Shown here: positions 1-11,594 of the stretch, one piece after another | How positions within the stretch are numbered: the stretch's first letter is position 1 | How the letters are laid out: each line of letters begins with the position of its first letter | Assembly: GCA_009823395.1 (NCBI GenBank) | Contig: CM020509.1 | Coordinates: 22,398,199-22,462,198, forward strand | Direction of reading: 5' to 3' | Length of the DNA stretch: 64,000 nucleotides | Origin: Thamnaconus septentrionalis | Taxonomy: Eukaryota > Chordata > Actinopteri > Tetraodontiformes > Monacanthidae | Notes under the pieces: generated by a model | Seen by the model: the letters and a program-made list of their open reading frames with translations, nothing else | Told to the model about the DNA's origin: nothing | The model's database searches: none | Translations under genes and position numbers: made by a program

Positions 1-860
1 AATCAACAGCTTCACAGGTGGTTTTATATTGATGGCACAATAAATTACATTACTGGTATCTCAGGTCAGTTTATTATTACCGTTATTGTCATTGCCCGGT
101 ATATTAAAAAATGTGATACACATATGTATTTTTTGTAAACATATTTCACATTTGTATGTTCTTAAACATATATTGTTATTTTAAAAAAAAAAAATTTCCG
201 CCGCTTCATCCTTAAATTTTGGCTTCACTTTCAATATGACGCCGCAGTTTTCACGGTCGCCTCCCCTGCAGTCCTCTGGCGCCCCCCAGTGGAAGTCTTG
301 AAATGCGCAGGGCCAGAGGGATCAGTGGCACTGTCCAAACCCAGATTCACTGACTTTACCTTCCTGTTGAGTTGAAACTCCGCCCACCCTTCCAGTTTCA
401 GGGAGTCTGATTCTAACGGAACAACTGTTAAAAAAATATATTTTTTAATAGAAGTTTTGTTTTTTTTTCCCCCGAACTTCCAACTCTCAGATAGTGGTTT
501 GGACCTTTCAGACCATTTGGAGGTGAATGGACACCACTTTTCTGAAACATCTTCTCCTGCTTCGGACTCTGAAGTGTGATGTACTACTGTTGACTGTACT
601 GCTGTTTACATTACTCATACTGCACTATGAACATTTCTACCTTGACTGCTGCACCTGTTTCTTTTATTTTTCTGTCACAGTGTAGACATATGTGGACTTG
701 TGTATATATATATATTTTTGTATATGTTGTTGGATCAGAGAATTTTCTTGTGTCGTGCTGCTGATCCACATGTTCATTGAATGAAGAGTCTCAGGAGAAG
801 AACGCCAATTGAAATCGTCTTTTGTAAATAAATCAATTCAGGTTACAAATATATAGAGCT
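1..860. other. Intergenic, no gene recognised
   Basis: AT-rich sequence with no convincing coding exon on either strand. A TATATATA tract lies near 700-720 and an AATAAA-type signal near 826, so part of this could be the 3' untranslated end of a gene lying upstream, but nothing proves it. Confidence 0.3.
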
Positions 861-2000
861 CTGGACCTAGTTCAAAACTCTAGCAACAACAAAGTATTGT
901 CAGGGCATGAAGTCTGACTCCTATGTGTCCCTTGACCCAGTCCTTTTATACAAAAGAAAACATGCAGACGCTCACCGATGTTGTCCTCCTCTGACTGGCT
1001 GCCTGGTGTCCAGACCCCAGGCTCATGTGTTTAGGCAGCCTTTGATCCAAGTCTCCAGTTAATGATAGTGAAAAGAAACCAGTCCTTATTTGGCAGGGAG
1101 CCAAACGATTCATCCTTTGTTCCAGTGTGACCTGTTGAAACAATCTGGTGCAAGACATGCCTGATGTCATAGGTTCCTCTCCCCCGTGCCCCCGATGGAT
1201 CATAAGTGTCAGGCCAGGACTTGAGGCAGGACTCAGAGGTTTACAGGAATCAAGCAACTTTATTTCACAAGCAATCGATCTCTAGTCAGAGTTATCAAAT
1301 AAACAGGCTGTGAAAGTCCTAATCACTCAGGGCTACCTGGAAAACTAACAAATAAAAGAAAGAAAAAATCACTCTTGAGGACAAGGAACTAAAGCCCAAA
1401 ATAATCAAACCTAAATCTATTCTAAGATGATAACAAAATCAAAATCAACAAAGCAGTACTCTAATGGCTAAACTTGGCATTAACAAAAAAAAAAAAAAAA
1501 AAAAAAAAGAAATCACCACTCGCAAGGAGGAAAAAGACTGACTAACAAGCAAAAGCCTATTCTAATAACAAAACTTAGCATAAACAAAAAAAATCACTCG
1601 ACCTCAAGGAACAACTGTCTTACTGTGAAATCTTTAGGCTGTGAGCAGGTTCAGGGCTCGATGTGACAGACGAAGACACTCTGGCACAAGACAAGGGGAA
1701 CGCAGACTATTTGAACACACAAGGTAACAAGGCACAGCTGGAAACAATGGGTAATTGGGTCAGACGAACAGGTGGAACATGAGGAGAGGTTGTGATCTGA
1801 AACGAGAGGAAGTTGTCAAAATAAAACAGGAAATGACGGGACAAAACCCCAAGACGAGACAAAACCTCACCACGGTGTGACAATATGTTCCCCACCCTGT
1901 AAATGAACGGGTTATAAAGTGTTATGGTGGTTGCAAAGTCAGTTAGCTCTCTGTCCACCCTCTGGTCCCCCAGGGTCACCAGTTTGTGAGGAATGTGCTT
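860..2000. repeat. Dispersed repeat block, related to copies near 30.1-30.5 and 31.4-31.8 kb
   Basis: Segments such as the one around 1080-1190 (TCCTTATTTGGC ... GTGACCTGTTGAAAC) recur at about 30255-30370. The 890-1030 segment resembles 31440-31620. Within it, 1207-1882 begins TGTCA and ends TGACA and interrupts the homology to the 30.3 kb copy, so it may be a nested insertion. I could not assign a class. The short open frames here on the minus strand do not resemble known proteins. Confidence 0.4.
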
Positions 2001-2216
2001 CCCTTTGTTCTTTCTTGAGCTCTTTGTGTGACTCCTGCAACAATGCCTTTTTTTTCTATGAGTAGGTCAGCCAAATGATTTAAACAGTTCTATATTAATA
2101 ATCATGTTATGATACACAAACATCTAAACTACAAATAATAATAACCTCAACTAAACATAATAATATCATCACCTGTCTCTCCATCTAAATAAAGGCTTTT
2201 CATTGTTTCAAGAAGT

Positions 2217-2935
2217 GTGCCTCTCATTTTAAGGGAAAGGTGGATAGAGTTCAGAAAAGTGGCATCCCCCAACTCTGTCTCTGTCACTTTGATACATGGA
2301 GAGCCAATACAACAGGTCACCCAATATAAATATCTTGGCGTAGTGCTTAAGGTGGGACATGTGGACGGACCAAATGTACACCAAGTCTCAGCAGAGAATG
2401 AGGTTCCACCTCTAGAAACTGTTGACGTTTCCTGTCAGCAGCAAAGTGCTCCAAATGTTTCATTGTTCTTTTATTGAAAGCATGGTCACCTTTGCTGCCA
2501 TCTGGTGGTTTGGCAACGCCACACAGGCTCAAATGAAGAGAGTCAGTCAAATCATTAGACTATGCAGCAAACTGTTGGGCTGCACTTTGCCAAGCTTGGA
2601 GAGCATCTACAGACAGAGGATGCTAAACAAGGCCAGGAAGACCACCAGTGACCTGAGGCCCCCCTGGCCTGCACCTTTGACTGGCTTCCTTCAGGGTGAC
2701 CATACTGCCCCCCTCTGTTTAAACTCCTGAACAGCCAGCACAGTTCCTAACTTTAGCCTCTCAGCTGGTCTGGAGAAGCAATAAAACTACTTCTGCTCCT
2801 AATAACTGTTCATGACATGTGACTACTGAGCTCTGTCCATGATGGATGTCTGGTGACTGTTGATGTATTTTATTGATTGATATATTTCTGAAATGCCTTG
2901 TGTGTGTGTGTGTGTGTGACCTGCTGCAATCCAAT
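2217..2935 (+). mobile_element. LINE remnant, L2/Rex-like reverse-transcriptase C-terminal part
   Basis: Two overlapping frames in different registers (2217-2477 and 2422-2730) read like the end of a fish non-LTR retrotransposon ORF2. Visible are QYKYLGV, the typical motif after the RT palm, then F.SFIES...A.WWFGN and an ESIYRQRML segment near the C terminus. The register change around 2400-2430 shows it is decayed. It runs into a GT tract and a short A-rich tail near 2935, consistent with a 5'-truncated LINE 3' end. The clade call (L2/Rex/CR1 group) is from memory of the family and is tentative. Confidence 0.55.
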
Positions 2936-3563
2936 TAAAAAGACTACTACATTTTTTCTAATTCCTTTTCAGCCCACCTGGTCAAAGCAGATGACCTCTG
3001 ACCCTCTGGAGCCTAGCTCTGCTCCAGGTCTCTTCCCAATGTGGCCCCCTGCTGCTCTGGGGGTCCAGTTGGTTTTTTCTCTGATTGGACAATGAGACGC
3101 CTTTGGTTGTGATTTAACACTTGACAAACAAAAGAGAGAAAACAGGTGCAGCTCTTCAAAGAGGAAATCAAATTTTTCTCACCGTCATCATGGACTGCCA
3201 ACAAGTTATGGCAACTGTACTTCTGTAAAGAGCAGCCAGGGGGCACCCTGAAGTCAAAACTACCTTCTACTCCAGACTTTACAGAGAAATGAACACATGC
3301 TGAAAAAACTCTTCCAGCAGCAACTAGAATAAATACTGAGTGAATGACTTTGAACACAATTTGCCTCTTTGAAATCCTCTGAAGAAACAAACGTAACCAG
3401 CGTGTTTTTCCAATGTGAGCAGGAGAAAGTCCAGATATTTGTGTCCAAATGCAGGAAGTCAAATTAAAAAGTCAGAGAAATACTCAAGGAAAGTACAAAT
3501 ACTTGGAAAATCGACTCAAGTACAGTGACAAAGTATTTGTACTTGTTACTTGCACCTCTGGCC

Positions 3564-3633
<70 letters not shown>

Positions 3634-3660
3634 TTTTGTGTGTGTATGTGTGTGTGTGTG
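2899..3660. repeat. GT microsatellites and flanking sequence
   Basis: Two GT tracts, about 2899-2918 and 3567-3660, the second about 90 bp long. Between them, around 3460-3555, is a common teleost repeat motif (ACTCAAGTACAGTGACAAAGTATTTGTACTTG). Frames encoding Cys-Val runs over the GT tracts are artefacts of the repeat. Confidence 0.7.
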
Positions 3661-3724
3661 CTTAGCTTATGGGTGTGCCAGTGAGAACCGGTATTGTTGG
3701 AATTTGGCCTTCGTCTTCTTAAAA

Positions 3725-3842
3725 TGAGGAGCAGCAGAAGCAGGAAGAGAAGTCAGAGTTGTTCTGTGTCAGGCTCCATTTTGAGGCGCAGCAGCAGCAG
3801 CAACAACAACTATAACAACAACAACAACAACAACAACAGCAG
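3725..3842 (+). other. Gene A exon 1, non-coding, CAG/AAC-rich
   Basis: Homologous to the first exons of genes D and E (shared stretch GTTCTGTGTCAGGCTCCATT). It contains CAG and AAC triplet runs and ends at CAG followed by the donor GTGAGT. The 5' boundary is only approximate. Confidence 0.5.
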
Positions 3843-4010
3843 GTGAGTCGTCACTGAGTGAAGAACTCATGAAATGTGATGTGAGTGGACACCAGCAGTC
3901 GTGACTCTGCTTGATCCCACTGGGAACTCAGTGTTTCTTCCTGTTCTCTCTGTCTGAAGTGGAACTCACTGGGTTCTCAGCTCACTGTCACACTTGATGT
4001 TTCACCTCAG

Positions 4011-4160
4011 ACTGACTCCAGGACTCAAGATGAGTCTTCCAGTGGAGGAAGAGGAGGACAGAGCAAAGTCTCCAGGGTCCAGTGGGGTGTCTCTGAAGAG
4101 TGACTGGTCCATGAGTGAACCTCCAACCTTCAGTATTGAACCGGGCACCTCTGGAACACA
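4011..4160 (+). CDS. Gene A exon 2, start codon and N-terminal repeat
   Basis: Acceptor CACCTCAG, ATG at 4030-4032, 43 codons plus two bases, donor GTAAGA at 4161. The peptide has an acidic start (VEEEED) then the repeat pattern SPG.SGVSLKSDWS...EPG. Homologous exons start genes B-E, which supports this start over the downstream GTG-led frame at 5016. Confidence 0.75.
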
Positions 4161-4888
4161 GTAAGAACACCAATGTCCTTGTTTCTTAGTCTAATTCTAG
4201 TTTGATTTGACAGTGATAAATTCCTCAGAAGGTGAAAAGGTGTCAGATGTTGTGGTCAGTGGTCAAGAGAAGAGAATCTTTGACATGGTCACATTCATCA
4301 TGTTGAAATGCAGCAAAGTCCTTCTGAGACTGAACTTTTTGCAGTGGCAGGAATGTTTGATGCTCTGTCATAAAGTGCAGCTCAACTCCACTGAGATGAA
4401 TTTCAATCCAAAATTCAAAAACTCCACTGCCTCTCGCTGCTGAGAAACAAAGGGCCAGTTCCACAGAGCCACTGCTCAACCAGAGCCCACCAGGTGTCAA
4501 CCACACCAGATAGAAAATATACATTTGATAGATGAATATGTCATCTAAAAATATATTAGATGATGTGACAAGACCAGCCTAGGAAACAGCTACAAATCCA
4601 TGACGGGCGCAACGTGGTGGCTAAAAGACGGCGTCATTAACGGCTGCGCTCCATTCTTTGTGGGTCAAATTCTTTGATTGTGAAGCTGCATGAAGGGATT
4701 GAATTTAGAAAACAGAGCAAAAGACAAGAAGTGATTTGTGAAGAGCCGACTAGGAGGCCAGCAGGCTGTCAGTTAGTGTTGATGGAGACAATGATTCCAT
4801 CCAACTAATGATGGTGTCAGAAAAACAGCTGACAAGTGATGGAGACCAACAACTGATCCAATCAGTCAAAGCCAAAGTGTCTCCACAG

Positions 4889-4915
4889 TAAGACGGAGAG
4901 GAGTCCTGGTGGTGA

Positions 4916-4951
<36 letters not shown>

Positions 4952-6747
4952 GGAGCAGCAGCTGCAGAAGCTTCGACAGCAGCAGGAGATCAGTCTGGAG
5001 AGGAGATATGAACGTGTGACTGAAGGTGAAGAAGCAGGAAGTCAAACCCTCCTCAACAGCATCTACACTGAGCTCTACATCACTGAGGGACTGAGTGAGG
5101 AGGTCAACAGACAGCATGAGGTCAGGCAGCTGGAGACCAAGGAGACCAAGAAGACCAAGGAGAGCATCCACGACCGTCCAATCAGGTGCAGCCAGATCTT
5201 TGAAGCCTCACCTGAGCAGCAGGGACTCACAGTCAGAGTGGTGCTGACCTATGGCGTCGCTGGGGTTGGAAAAACCTTCTCAGTGCAGAAGTTCACTCTG
5301 GACTGGGCCAAGGGCCTGGAGAACCAGGACCTTCAGCTGGTGCTTCCTCTCTCATTCAGGGAGCTCAACTTGGTCAAAGAGCAGCACTACAGTCTTCTGG
5401 AGCTGCTCCATGTTTTCCATCCAACGTTAGAGAAGCTCACAGCAGAGCAGCTGCATGTCTGCAAACTTCTCTTCATCTTGGACGGCCTGGATGAAAGCAG
5501 ACTGGCTCTGGACTTTAAGAAGAAGAAGGTGGTGACTGACGTCACTCAGAAGAAGTCAGTCAGCATCCTGCTAACAAACCTGCAGCAGCCAATCAGATCC
5601 CTCCGTCATGTGTGGATCGGCTGACAGAAGTACGAGGCTTCACCGATGACCAGAAGGAGGAGTATTTCAGGAGGAGGTTCAGAGATAGAGGAGATGTGTC
5701 CAGCAGGATCATCTCCCACATCAAGGCCTCCAGGAGCCTCCACATCATGTGTCAGATCCCGGTCTTCTGCTGGATCACTGCCACAGTTCTGGAGAGCATG
5801 TTGAGCTCAGAGCAGAGAGGAGAGCTGCCCAAGACCCTGACTGACATGTACTCACACTTCCTGCTGGTCCAGACCAAGAGGAAGCAGCACAAGTATGGAG
5901 GAGGTCCACAGGAGCTGACGGAGGCTGACATGGAGCTTCTTCTGAAGCTGGGCCAGCTGGCATTTGAACATCTAGAGAGTGGAAACATCATGTTCTACAG
6001 TGAAGACCTGGAGAAGTGTGGTCTCAGTGTGACTGACGCCTCTGTGTACTCAGGAGTTTGTACAGAGATCTTCAGAAGAGAGAGTGTGATCTTCCACAAA
6101 ACCATCTACTGCTTCGTTCATCTGAGTGTCCAGGAGTTTCTGGCTGCAGTCTACATCTTCCACTGTCACACCAACAAGAACTACCAGGTTGTTCAAGATT
6201 TCCTCCAAGATGTAAAACCAGGGCTATTAGATAAACTGTCAAACCTGTTTGGAAAAGAAGGTGACCAAACCTTGGACACCTTTCTGAAGAGTATGATGGA
6301 GATATCCTTGAAGAGTCCAAACGGTCACCTGGACTTGTTTGTTCGCTTTCTCCATGGACTTAGTCTGGAATCCAACCAGAGACTCTTAGGAGGCCTGCTG
6401 GGTCTCACTGACAACCATCCAGGAACCTTACAGAAGGTCATCAACAACCTGAAGGAGATGAACACTGGTGATGTTTCTCCTGACAGAAGCATCAACATCT
6501 TCCACTGTCTGCTGGAGGTGAAGGATCAGTCAGTGCATCAGGAGGTCCAAGAGTTCCTGCAGTCAGAGAACAGATCAGAGAAGGAACTCTCAGCCATCCA
6601 GTGTTCAGCTCTGGCCTACATGCTGCAGATGTCAGAGGAGGATCTGGAGGAGTTGGACCTGGAGAAGTACAAGACATCAGTGGAGGGAAGATTGAGACTG
6701 ATTCCAGCTGTGAGGAACTGCAGGAAGGCTGTGTTACGTTTAGGAGG
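4889..6747 (+). pseudogene. Gene A FISNA-NACHT exon, frameshifted by 52-bp deletion
   Basis: The acceptor CTCCACAG at 4881-4888 matches the acceptor of the linker exon in genes D and E. The exon then runs through about ten CAG codons (4920-4949) straight into the region that is a separate exon elsewhere, so an intron has been lost here. FISNA motifs ([10 protein letters not shown]), Walker A (GVAGVGKT, about 5253-5276) and Walker B ([10 protein letters not shown]) are intact. Relative to genes B-E, 52 bp between two ACCTG copies are missing near 5582. This removes the sensor-1 segment (LLWITSRPA) and shifts the frame. The second part (5612-6747) is otherwise open and includes the winged-helix motif [13 protein letters not shown]. 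Donor GTATGT at 6748, then a GT repeat. Confidence 0.85.
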
Positions 6748-7283
6748 GTATGTAATCAGTGTGTGTGTGTGTGTGTGTGTGTGTTTGTGTGTGTGCTCTT
6801 GGTGTTAGCCACCCTGCTAGACTTGTGGCTGCAGGTCTCCAAGAAAAAAATGAGGGACACTGGAGTCCAGGATGGAGATGAAGATGTGACAGTGGCAGAA
6901 TGAGGAGCTTTGATCAGTGTGAAGGATTCATGTCAGTCAATCAACACAATCAACACATTGAACACACAAACACATCACATCCTTCCTTCATTTGGTAGCA
7001 AACAATGAAACAGCAGTTGGATCAAAGATGCAGTGGAGTCCAAAGAGACGCCAGTGAAGGAACTCTGATCCAGTGGAGCTCCAAGCTGCAGTGACTTTAC
7101 ACACAACTGAGCATCATGTTGAGTTGAAGCAGCAGATCAGAGCAACACTGTCAGTCACAACAGGACGTGTTGACACTCAGTGGCTGGAACACACTGGAGT
7201 GTGAAGCTGCACTGAGTTCCCTGGTTGCGGAGACTGCAGTGGAGACACTGAGGACCTGCTGATGGTGGTGGTGGTGGTGGTGG

Positions 7284-7322
<39 letters not shown>

Positions 7323-7438
7323 CGATGATGACGATGATGATGAGATGATCAGATGTTAAAGAGTCTTGAGTCACTTTCACAGTCAGCAGAGTCTCACATG
7401 TTGACCACAACTTCTCTCTCTGCTCTCCTACATTGCAG
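6748..7438 (+). repeat. Intron with GT tract at the donor and GGT/GAT tract
   Basis: GT repeat from about 6761 to 6797, ten bases after the splice donor. A GGT then GAT microsatellite lies at about 7263-7342, 100 bp before the first LRR acceptor. The same arrangement exists in genes D and E. Confidence 0.7.
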
Positions 7439-7609
7439 ATATTACATTGAGCTCTCAGAGCTTCAGTGTGCAGTGGTGTCTTCAGCTCTGAAGTCCAGCC
7501 CCTCCCACCTCACACTGCTGGACCTGAGTGGCACCACCCTGAAGGATCCTGGAGTGAAGCTGCTCTGTGCTGGACTGCAGAGTCCAAACTGCAGACTGGA
7601 AGTTCTCAG
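7439..7609 (+). CDS. Gene A LRR exon 1
   Basis: 57 codons, phase 2 at both ends. This is the first-repeat type with [14 protein letters not shown] and LTLLDLSGT, ending [10 protein letters not shown]. Donor GTCAGT. Confidence 0.8.
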
Positions 7610-8222
7610 GTCAGTTCCTGCTTTCTACTGGTGGACAGTGTGTGTCAGCAGATGACAACTGGTGTGTAACGCTGCTCAGTGTGAAGACTTTGAAGCAGAT
7701 ATTAAAGACTCATCTAGACAAAGTGGATGTTGTTGATATTTTCATGTCAACAATCTGCAGCCAGAAAAGACTTTGGATGGTGGAAGAAAGTGTGGAAAAT
7801 GTCTCCAGTCACTTTGGAGCTCAATGGAAGTTGTTGATTGGTGATGAAGGTCACATGACTGAGCAGAAGATCCTGTGAAGAAATATGAGAGGCAGATTAA
7901 TAGTGCAGCAGTATTTCTTCATCTTGTCCTTTGAATGTGTTTGACTTGTAACGAGACTCTGATGACTGAAAACAGCCACAAGCACACAAAGGACTGACTG
8001 ATTATTTTCCATCTTCACTGCTGATTGGCTGCACACTGACTGACACACTGCTGTTGTTATTGTGTTGACAACATGGTGATGATCCACACTGGCACAATGA
8101 CTCGTTTGAGGGAATGACTCAGTGATCTGAACAGCTGCACATCTGGATCATCAACAGGGAGAAATGACTCTTAATATGACATTTACACCATGGAAGAAAT
8201 CAAATATTGATTCTTTATTCAG
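7610..8222 (+). other. Conserved intron after LRR exon 1
   Basis: This roughly 600-bp intron recurs at 9314-9913, 48166-48768 and 58122-58725, and its second half at about 37346-37733. A frame of about 100 codons is open in several copies, but it overlaps LRR exons out of register. It reflects duplication and not a gene. Confidence 0.6.
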
Positions 8223-8396
8223 GTTGAGGGGCTGCAGTTTGTCAGAGCTCAGCTGTGATTGGCTGCTCTCAGCTCTGAAGTCCAACCGCTCCCACCTCAG
8301 ACACCTGGACCTGAGTTGGAACGACTTGCATGATTCATCAGTGGAGGGGCTGAGTGGTTTTCTGCAGAGTCCAGATTGTAAACTGGAGACTCTGAG
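8223..8396 (+). CDS. Gene A LRR exon 2
   Basis: 174 nt, phase 2-2. Pattern [18 protein letters not shown] then [26 protein letters not shown]. Acceptor TATTCAG, donor GTCAGG. Confidence 0.8.
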
Positions 8397-8763
8397 GTCA
8401 GGACTGGTTTGGAACCAGTGGATGATGGTTCCAGCACCAAACACAGTTCATCACACATGTTGAATAAACATTGAACTGAAGGTTTATTCATATCAAAATG
8501 ACACCCAGAAATATGAAAACTTCATTCTGTTCATGTTTGAAGTAAAAAACAAACAAAAAAAACAAAACAACAGGTCATCAGTGGTCATGTGACCAAACAT
8601 CATTTCAACACACATTAGTTTTGGACTGAGGATTTAATTTCAAGGTGACATTTTCTATTGTTGCAGATTCTGAAGTCGACATTTCACTTTGATGTTCAGA
8701 GTGATGACAGCCTAGAAAAACTCTCCATCATTATAAACTCTCCATCATTTATTCAGTATTCAG

Positions 8764-8937
8764 GCTGGAGAACTGCAGTTTGTCAGAGGTCAGCTGTGAT
8801 TGGCTGCTCTCAGCTCTGAAGTCCAACCCCTCCCACCTCAGAGAGCTGGACCTGAGTGGGTACCAGCTGCAGGATTCAAGAGTGAAGGTGCTGAGTGGTT
8901 TTCTGCAGAGTCCAGACTGTAAACTGGAGGTTCTGAG
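8764..8937 (+). CDS. Gene A LRR exon 3
   Basis: 174 nt, phase 2-2, [14 protein letters not shown] core. It is preceded by the recurrent intron cassette (TCTGAAGTCGACATTTCACT ... CTCTCCATCA) that also precedes LRR exons 4 and 6-8. Confidence 0.8.
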
Positions 8938-9139
8938 GTCAGTACTGGTTTGGAACCAGTGGATGATGGTTTCAGCACCAAATACACACATGAATTTTGG
9001 ACTGAGGATTTAATTTCAAGGTGACATTTTCTATTGTTGCAGATTCTGAAGTCGACATTTCACTTTGATTTTCAGAGTGATGACACCCTGGAAAAACTCT
9101 CCATCATTATAAACTCTCCATCATTTATTCTCTATTCAG

Positions 9140-9313
9140 GTTGGAGAACTGCAGTTTGACAGAGGTCAGCTGTGATTGGCTGGTTTCAGCTCTGAAGTCC
9201 AACCCCTCCCACCTCAGACACCTGGGCTTGACTGGGAACCAGCTGAAGGATTCAAGAGTGAAGGTGCTGAGTGGTTTTCTGCAGAGTCCAAACTGCAGAC
9301 TGGAAGTTCTCAG
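9140..9313 (+). CDS. Gene A LRR exon 4, chimeric
   Basis: 174 nt, phase 2-2. The first two thirds match internal LRR exons ([18 protein letters not shown]). The 3' end reads [10 protein letters not shown] and is followed by the intron normally found after LRR exon 1. The switch falls in the shared stretch CTGCAGAGTCCA, so this exon is a recombinant of an internal LRR exon with LRR exon 1. Confidence 0.8.
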
Positions 9314-9913
9314 GTCAGTTCCTGCTTTCTACTGGTGGACAGTTTGTGTCAGCAGATGACAACTGGTTTGTAACGCTGCTCAGTGTGAAGACTTTGAAGC
9401 AGATATTAAAGACTCATCTAGACAAAGTGGATGTTGTTGATATTTTCATGTCAACAATCTGCAGCCAGAAAAGACTTTGGATGATGGAAGAAAGTGTGGA
9501 AAATGTCTCCAGTCACTTTGGAGCTCAATGGAAGTTGTTGATTGGTGATGAAGGTCACATGACTGAGCAGAAGATCCTGTGAAGAAATATTAGAGGCAGA
9601 TTAATAGTGCAGCAGTATTTCTTCATCTTGTCCTTTGAATGTGTTTGACTTGTAACGAGACTCTGATGACTGAAAACAGCCACAAGCACACAAAGGACTG
9701 ACTGATTATTTTCCATCTTCATTGCTGATTGGCTGCACACTGACTGACACACTGCTCTTGTTATTGTGTTGACAACACACTGGCACAATGACTCGTTTGA
9801 GGGACTGACTCAGTGATCTGAACAGCTGCACATCTGGATCATCAACAGGGAGAAATGACTCTTAATATGACATTTACACCATGGAAGAAATCAAATATTG
9901 ATTCTTTATTCAG

Positions 9914-10090
9914 GCTGGAGGACTGCAGTTTGTCAGAGCTCAGCTGTGATTGGCTGCTCTCAGCTCTGAAGTCCAACCCCTCCCACCTCAGACACCTGGA
10001 CCTGAATCTGAACCGCCAGCTGCAGGATTCAGGAGTGAAGGAGCTGAGTGGTTTTCTGCAGAGTCCAGACTGTAAACTGGAGACTCTGAG
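9914..10090 (+). CDS. Gene A LRR exon 5
   Basis: 177 nt (one extra codon in the [10 protein letters not shown] turn), phase 2-2, good acceptor and donor. By its flanking intron it is a copy of LRR exon 2. Confidence 0.8.
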
Positions 10091-10416
10091 GTCAGTACTG
10101 GTTTGGAACCAGTGGATGATGGTTCCAGAACCAAACACAGTTCATCACACATGTTGAATAAACATTGAACTGAAGGTTGATTCATATCAAAATGACATCC
10201 AGAAATATGAAAACTTCATTCTGTTCATGTTTGAAGTTAAAACAGGTCATCAGTGGTCATGTGACCAAACATCATTTACACACATTAGTTTTGGACTGAG
10301 GATTTAATTTCAAGGTGACATTTTCTGTAGTGTCAGATTCTGAAGTCGACATTTCACTTTGATGTTCAGAGTGATGACACCCTGGAATAACTCTCCATCA
10401 TTTATTCTCTATTCAG

Positions 10417-10593
10417 GTTGGAGAGGTGCAGGTTGTCAGAGGTCAGCTGTGATTGGCTGCTCTCAGCTCCTAAGTCCAACCCCTCCCACCTCAGAGAGCT
10501 GGACCTGAGTAGGAACGACCAGCTGCAGGATTCATCAGTGAAGGTGCTGAGTGGTTTTCTGCAGAGTCCACACTGTAAACTGGAGACTCTGAG
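10417..10593 (+). CDS. Gene A LRR exon 6
   Basis: 177 nt, phase 2-2, [15 protein letters not shown] core. The following intron holds a partial copy of the teleost repeat GGTACAGTGTGTAAAA near 10724-10800. Confidence 0.8.
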
Positions 10594-10911
10594 GTCAGTT
10601 CACCCACTTCACTCTACAACTTCTATCACTCTTGTTATTGTTGTCATGGTTTTCACTGCACTGCTGTTGTAAATTCAATTTGCAGTCACTGGTTTTTGTT
10701 TGAAATGAGTTAAACCGAGTTTGAAGGTACAGTGTGTAAAACCCTCCCATCTAGTGGTCAGATTTCATATTGCAGCACTAATTCGCTCACCCTCTCCCAA
10801 TTTTTTTGATGCAGATTCTGAAGTCGACATTTCACTTTGATTTTCAGAGTGATGACACCCTGGAAAAACTCACCATCATTATAAACTCTCCATCATTTAT
10901 TCTCTATTCAG

Positions 10912-11085
10912 GCTGCATTAGTGCAGTTTGTCAGAGGTCAGCTGTGATTGGCTGCTCTCAGCTCTGAAGTCCAACCCCTCCCACCTCAGACACCTGGACC
11001 TGAGTCACAACCAGCTGCAGGATTCAGGAGTGAAGGTGCTGAGTGGTTTTCTGCTGAGGCCAGACTGTAAACTGGAGACTCTGAG
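10912..11085 (+). pseudogene. Gene A LRR exon 7 with in-frame stop
   Basis: Same acceptor and donor as its neighbours, but the third full codon is TAG (CTG CAT TAG TGC) where sister exons read CTG GAG AAC TGC or similar. The rest is an ordinary LRR unit. Because the exon is 174 nt and phase 2-2, skipping it would restore the frame. Confidence 0.8.
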
Positions 11086-11420
11086 GTCAGTACTGGTTTG
11101 GAACCAGTGGATGATGGTTTCAGCACCAAACACAGTTCATCACACATGTTGAATAAACATTGAACTGAAGGTTGATTCATATTAAAATGACATCCAGAAT
11201 ATGAAAACTTCACATTTGAAGTTAAAGCAGGTCATCAGTGGTCATGTGACCAAACATCATTTACACACACATTAGTTTTGGACTGAGGATTTAATTTCAA
11301 GGTGACATTTTCTATTGTTGCAGATTCTGAAGTCGACATTTCACTTTGATTTTCAGAGTGATGACACCCTGGAAAAACTCTCCATCATTATAAACTCTCC
11401 ATCATTTATTCTCTATTCAG

Positions 11421-11594
11421 GCTGGAGACTTGCAGTTTGTCAGAGATCAGCTGTGATTGGCTGCTCTCAGCTCTGAAGTCCAACCCCTCCCACCTCAGAG
11501 AGCTGGACCTGAGTGACAACCAACTGCCGCAATCATCAGTGAAGCCACTGATGGATCTTGTCCACAGCAGAGACTATCAACTGGAGAGTGTGAG
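11421..11594 (+). CDS. Gene A LRR exon 8, C-terminal cap type
   Basis: 174 nt, phase 2-2. The second half differs from internal repeats: LSDNQLPQSSVKPLMDL ... YQLESVR. The same cap type is the last LRR of genes B, C and D. Confidence 0.8.

Noticed and set aside
3449..3727. Frame with a long Cys-Val run
   Set aside because: Translation of a GT microsatellite; no flanking coding signal.
5752..5991. Antisense frames opposite the NACHT exons
   Set aside because: Shadow frames of a conserved coding exon on the other strand.
7567..7878. Frame of about 100 codons conserved at 7567, 9271, 48123 and 58079
   Set aside because: It overlaps LRR exons in another register and lies in a duplicated intron; conservation follows from recent duplication.
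8223..11594. Regularly spaced repeats resembling a CRISPR array
   Set aside because: The repeats are LRR exons with splice sites in a vertebrate genome; unit and spacing are far too long and coding.
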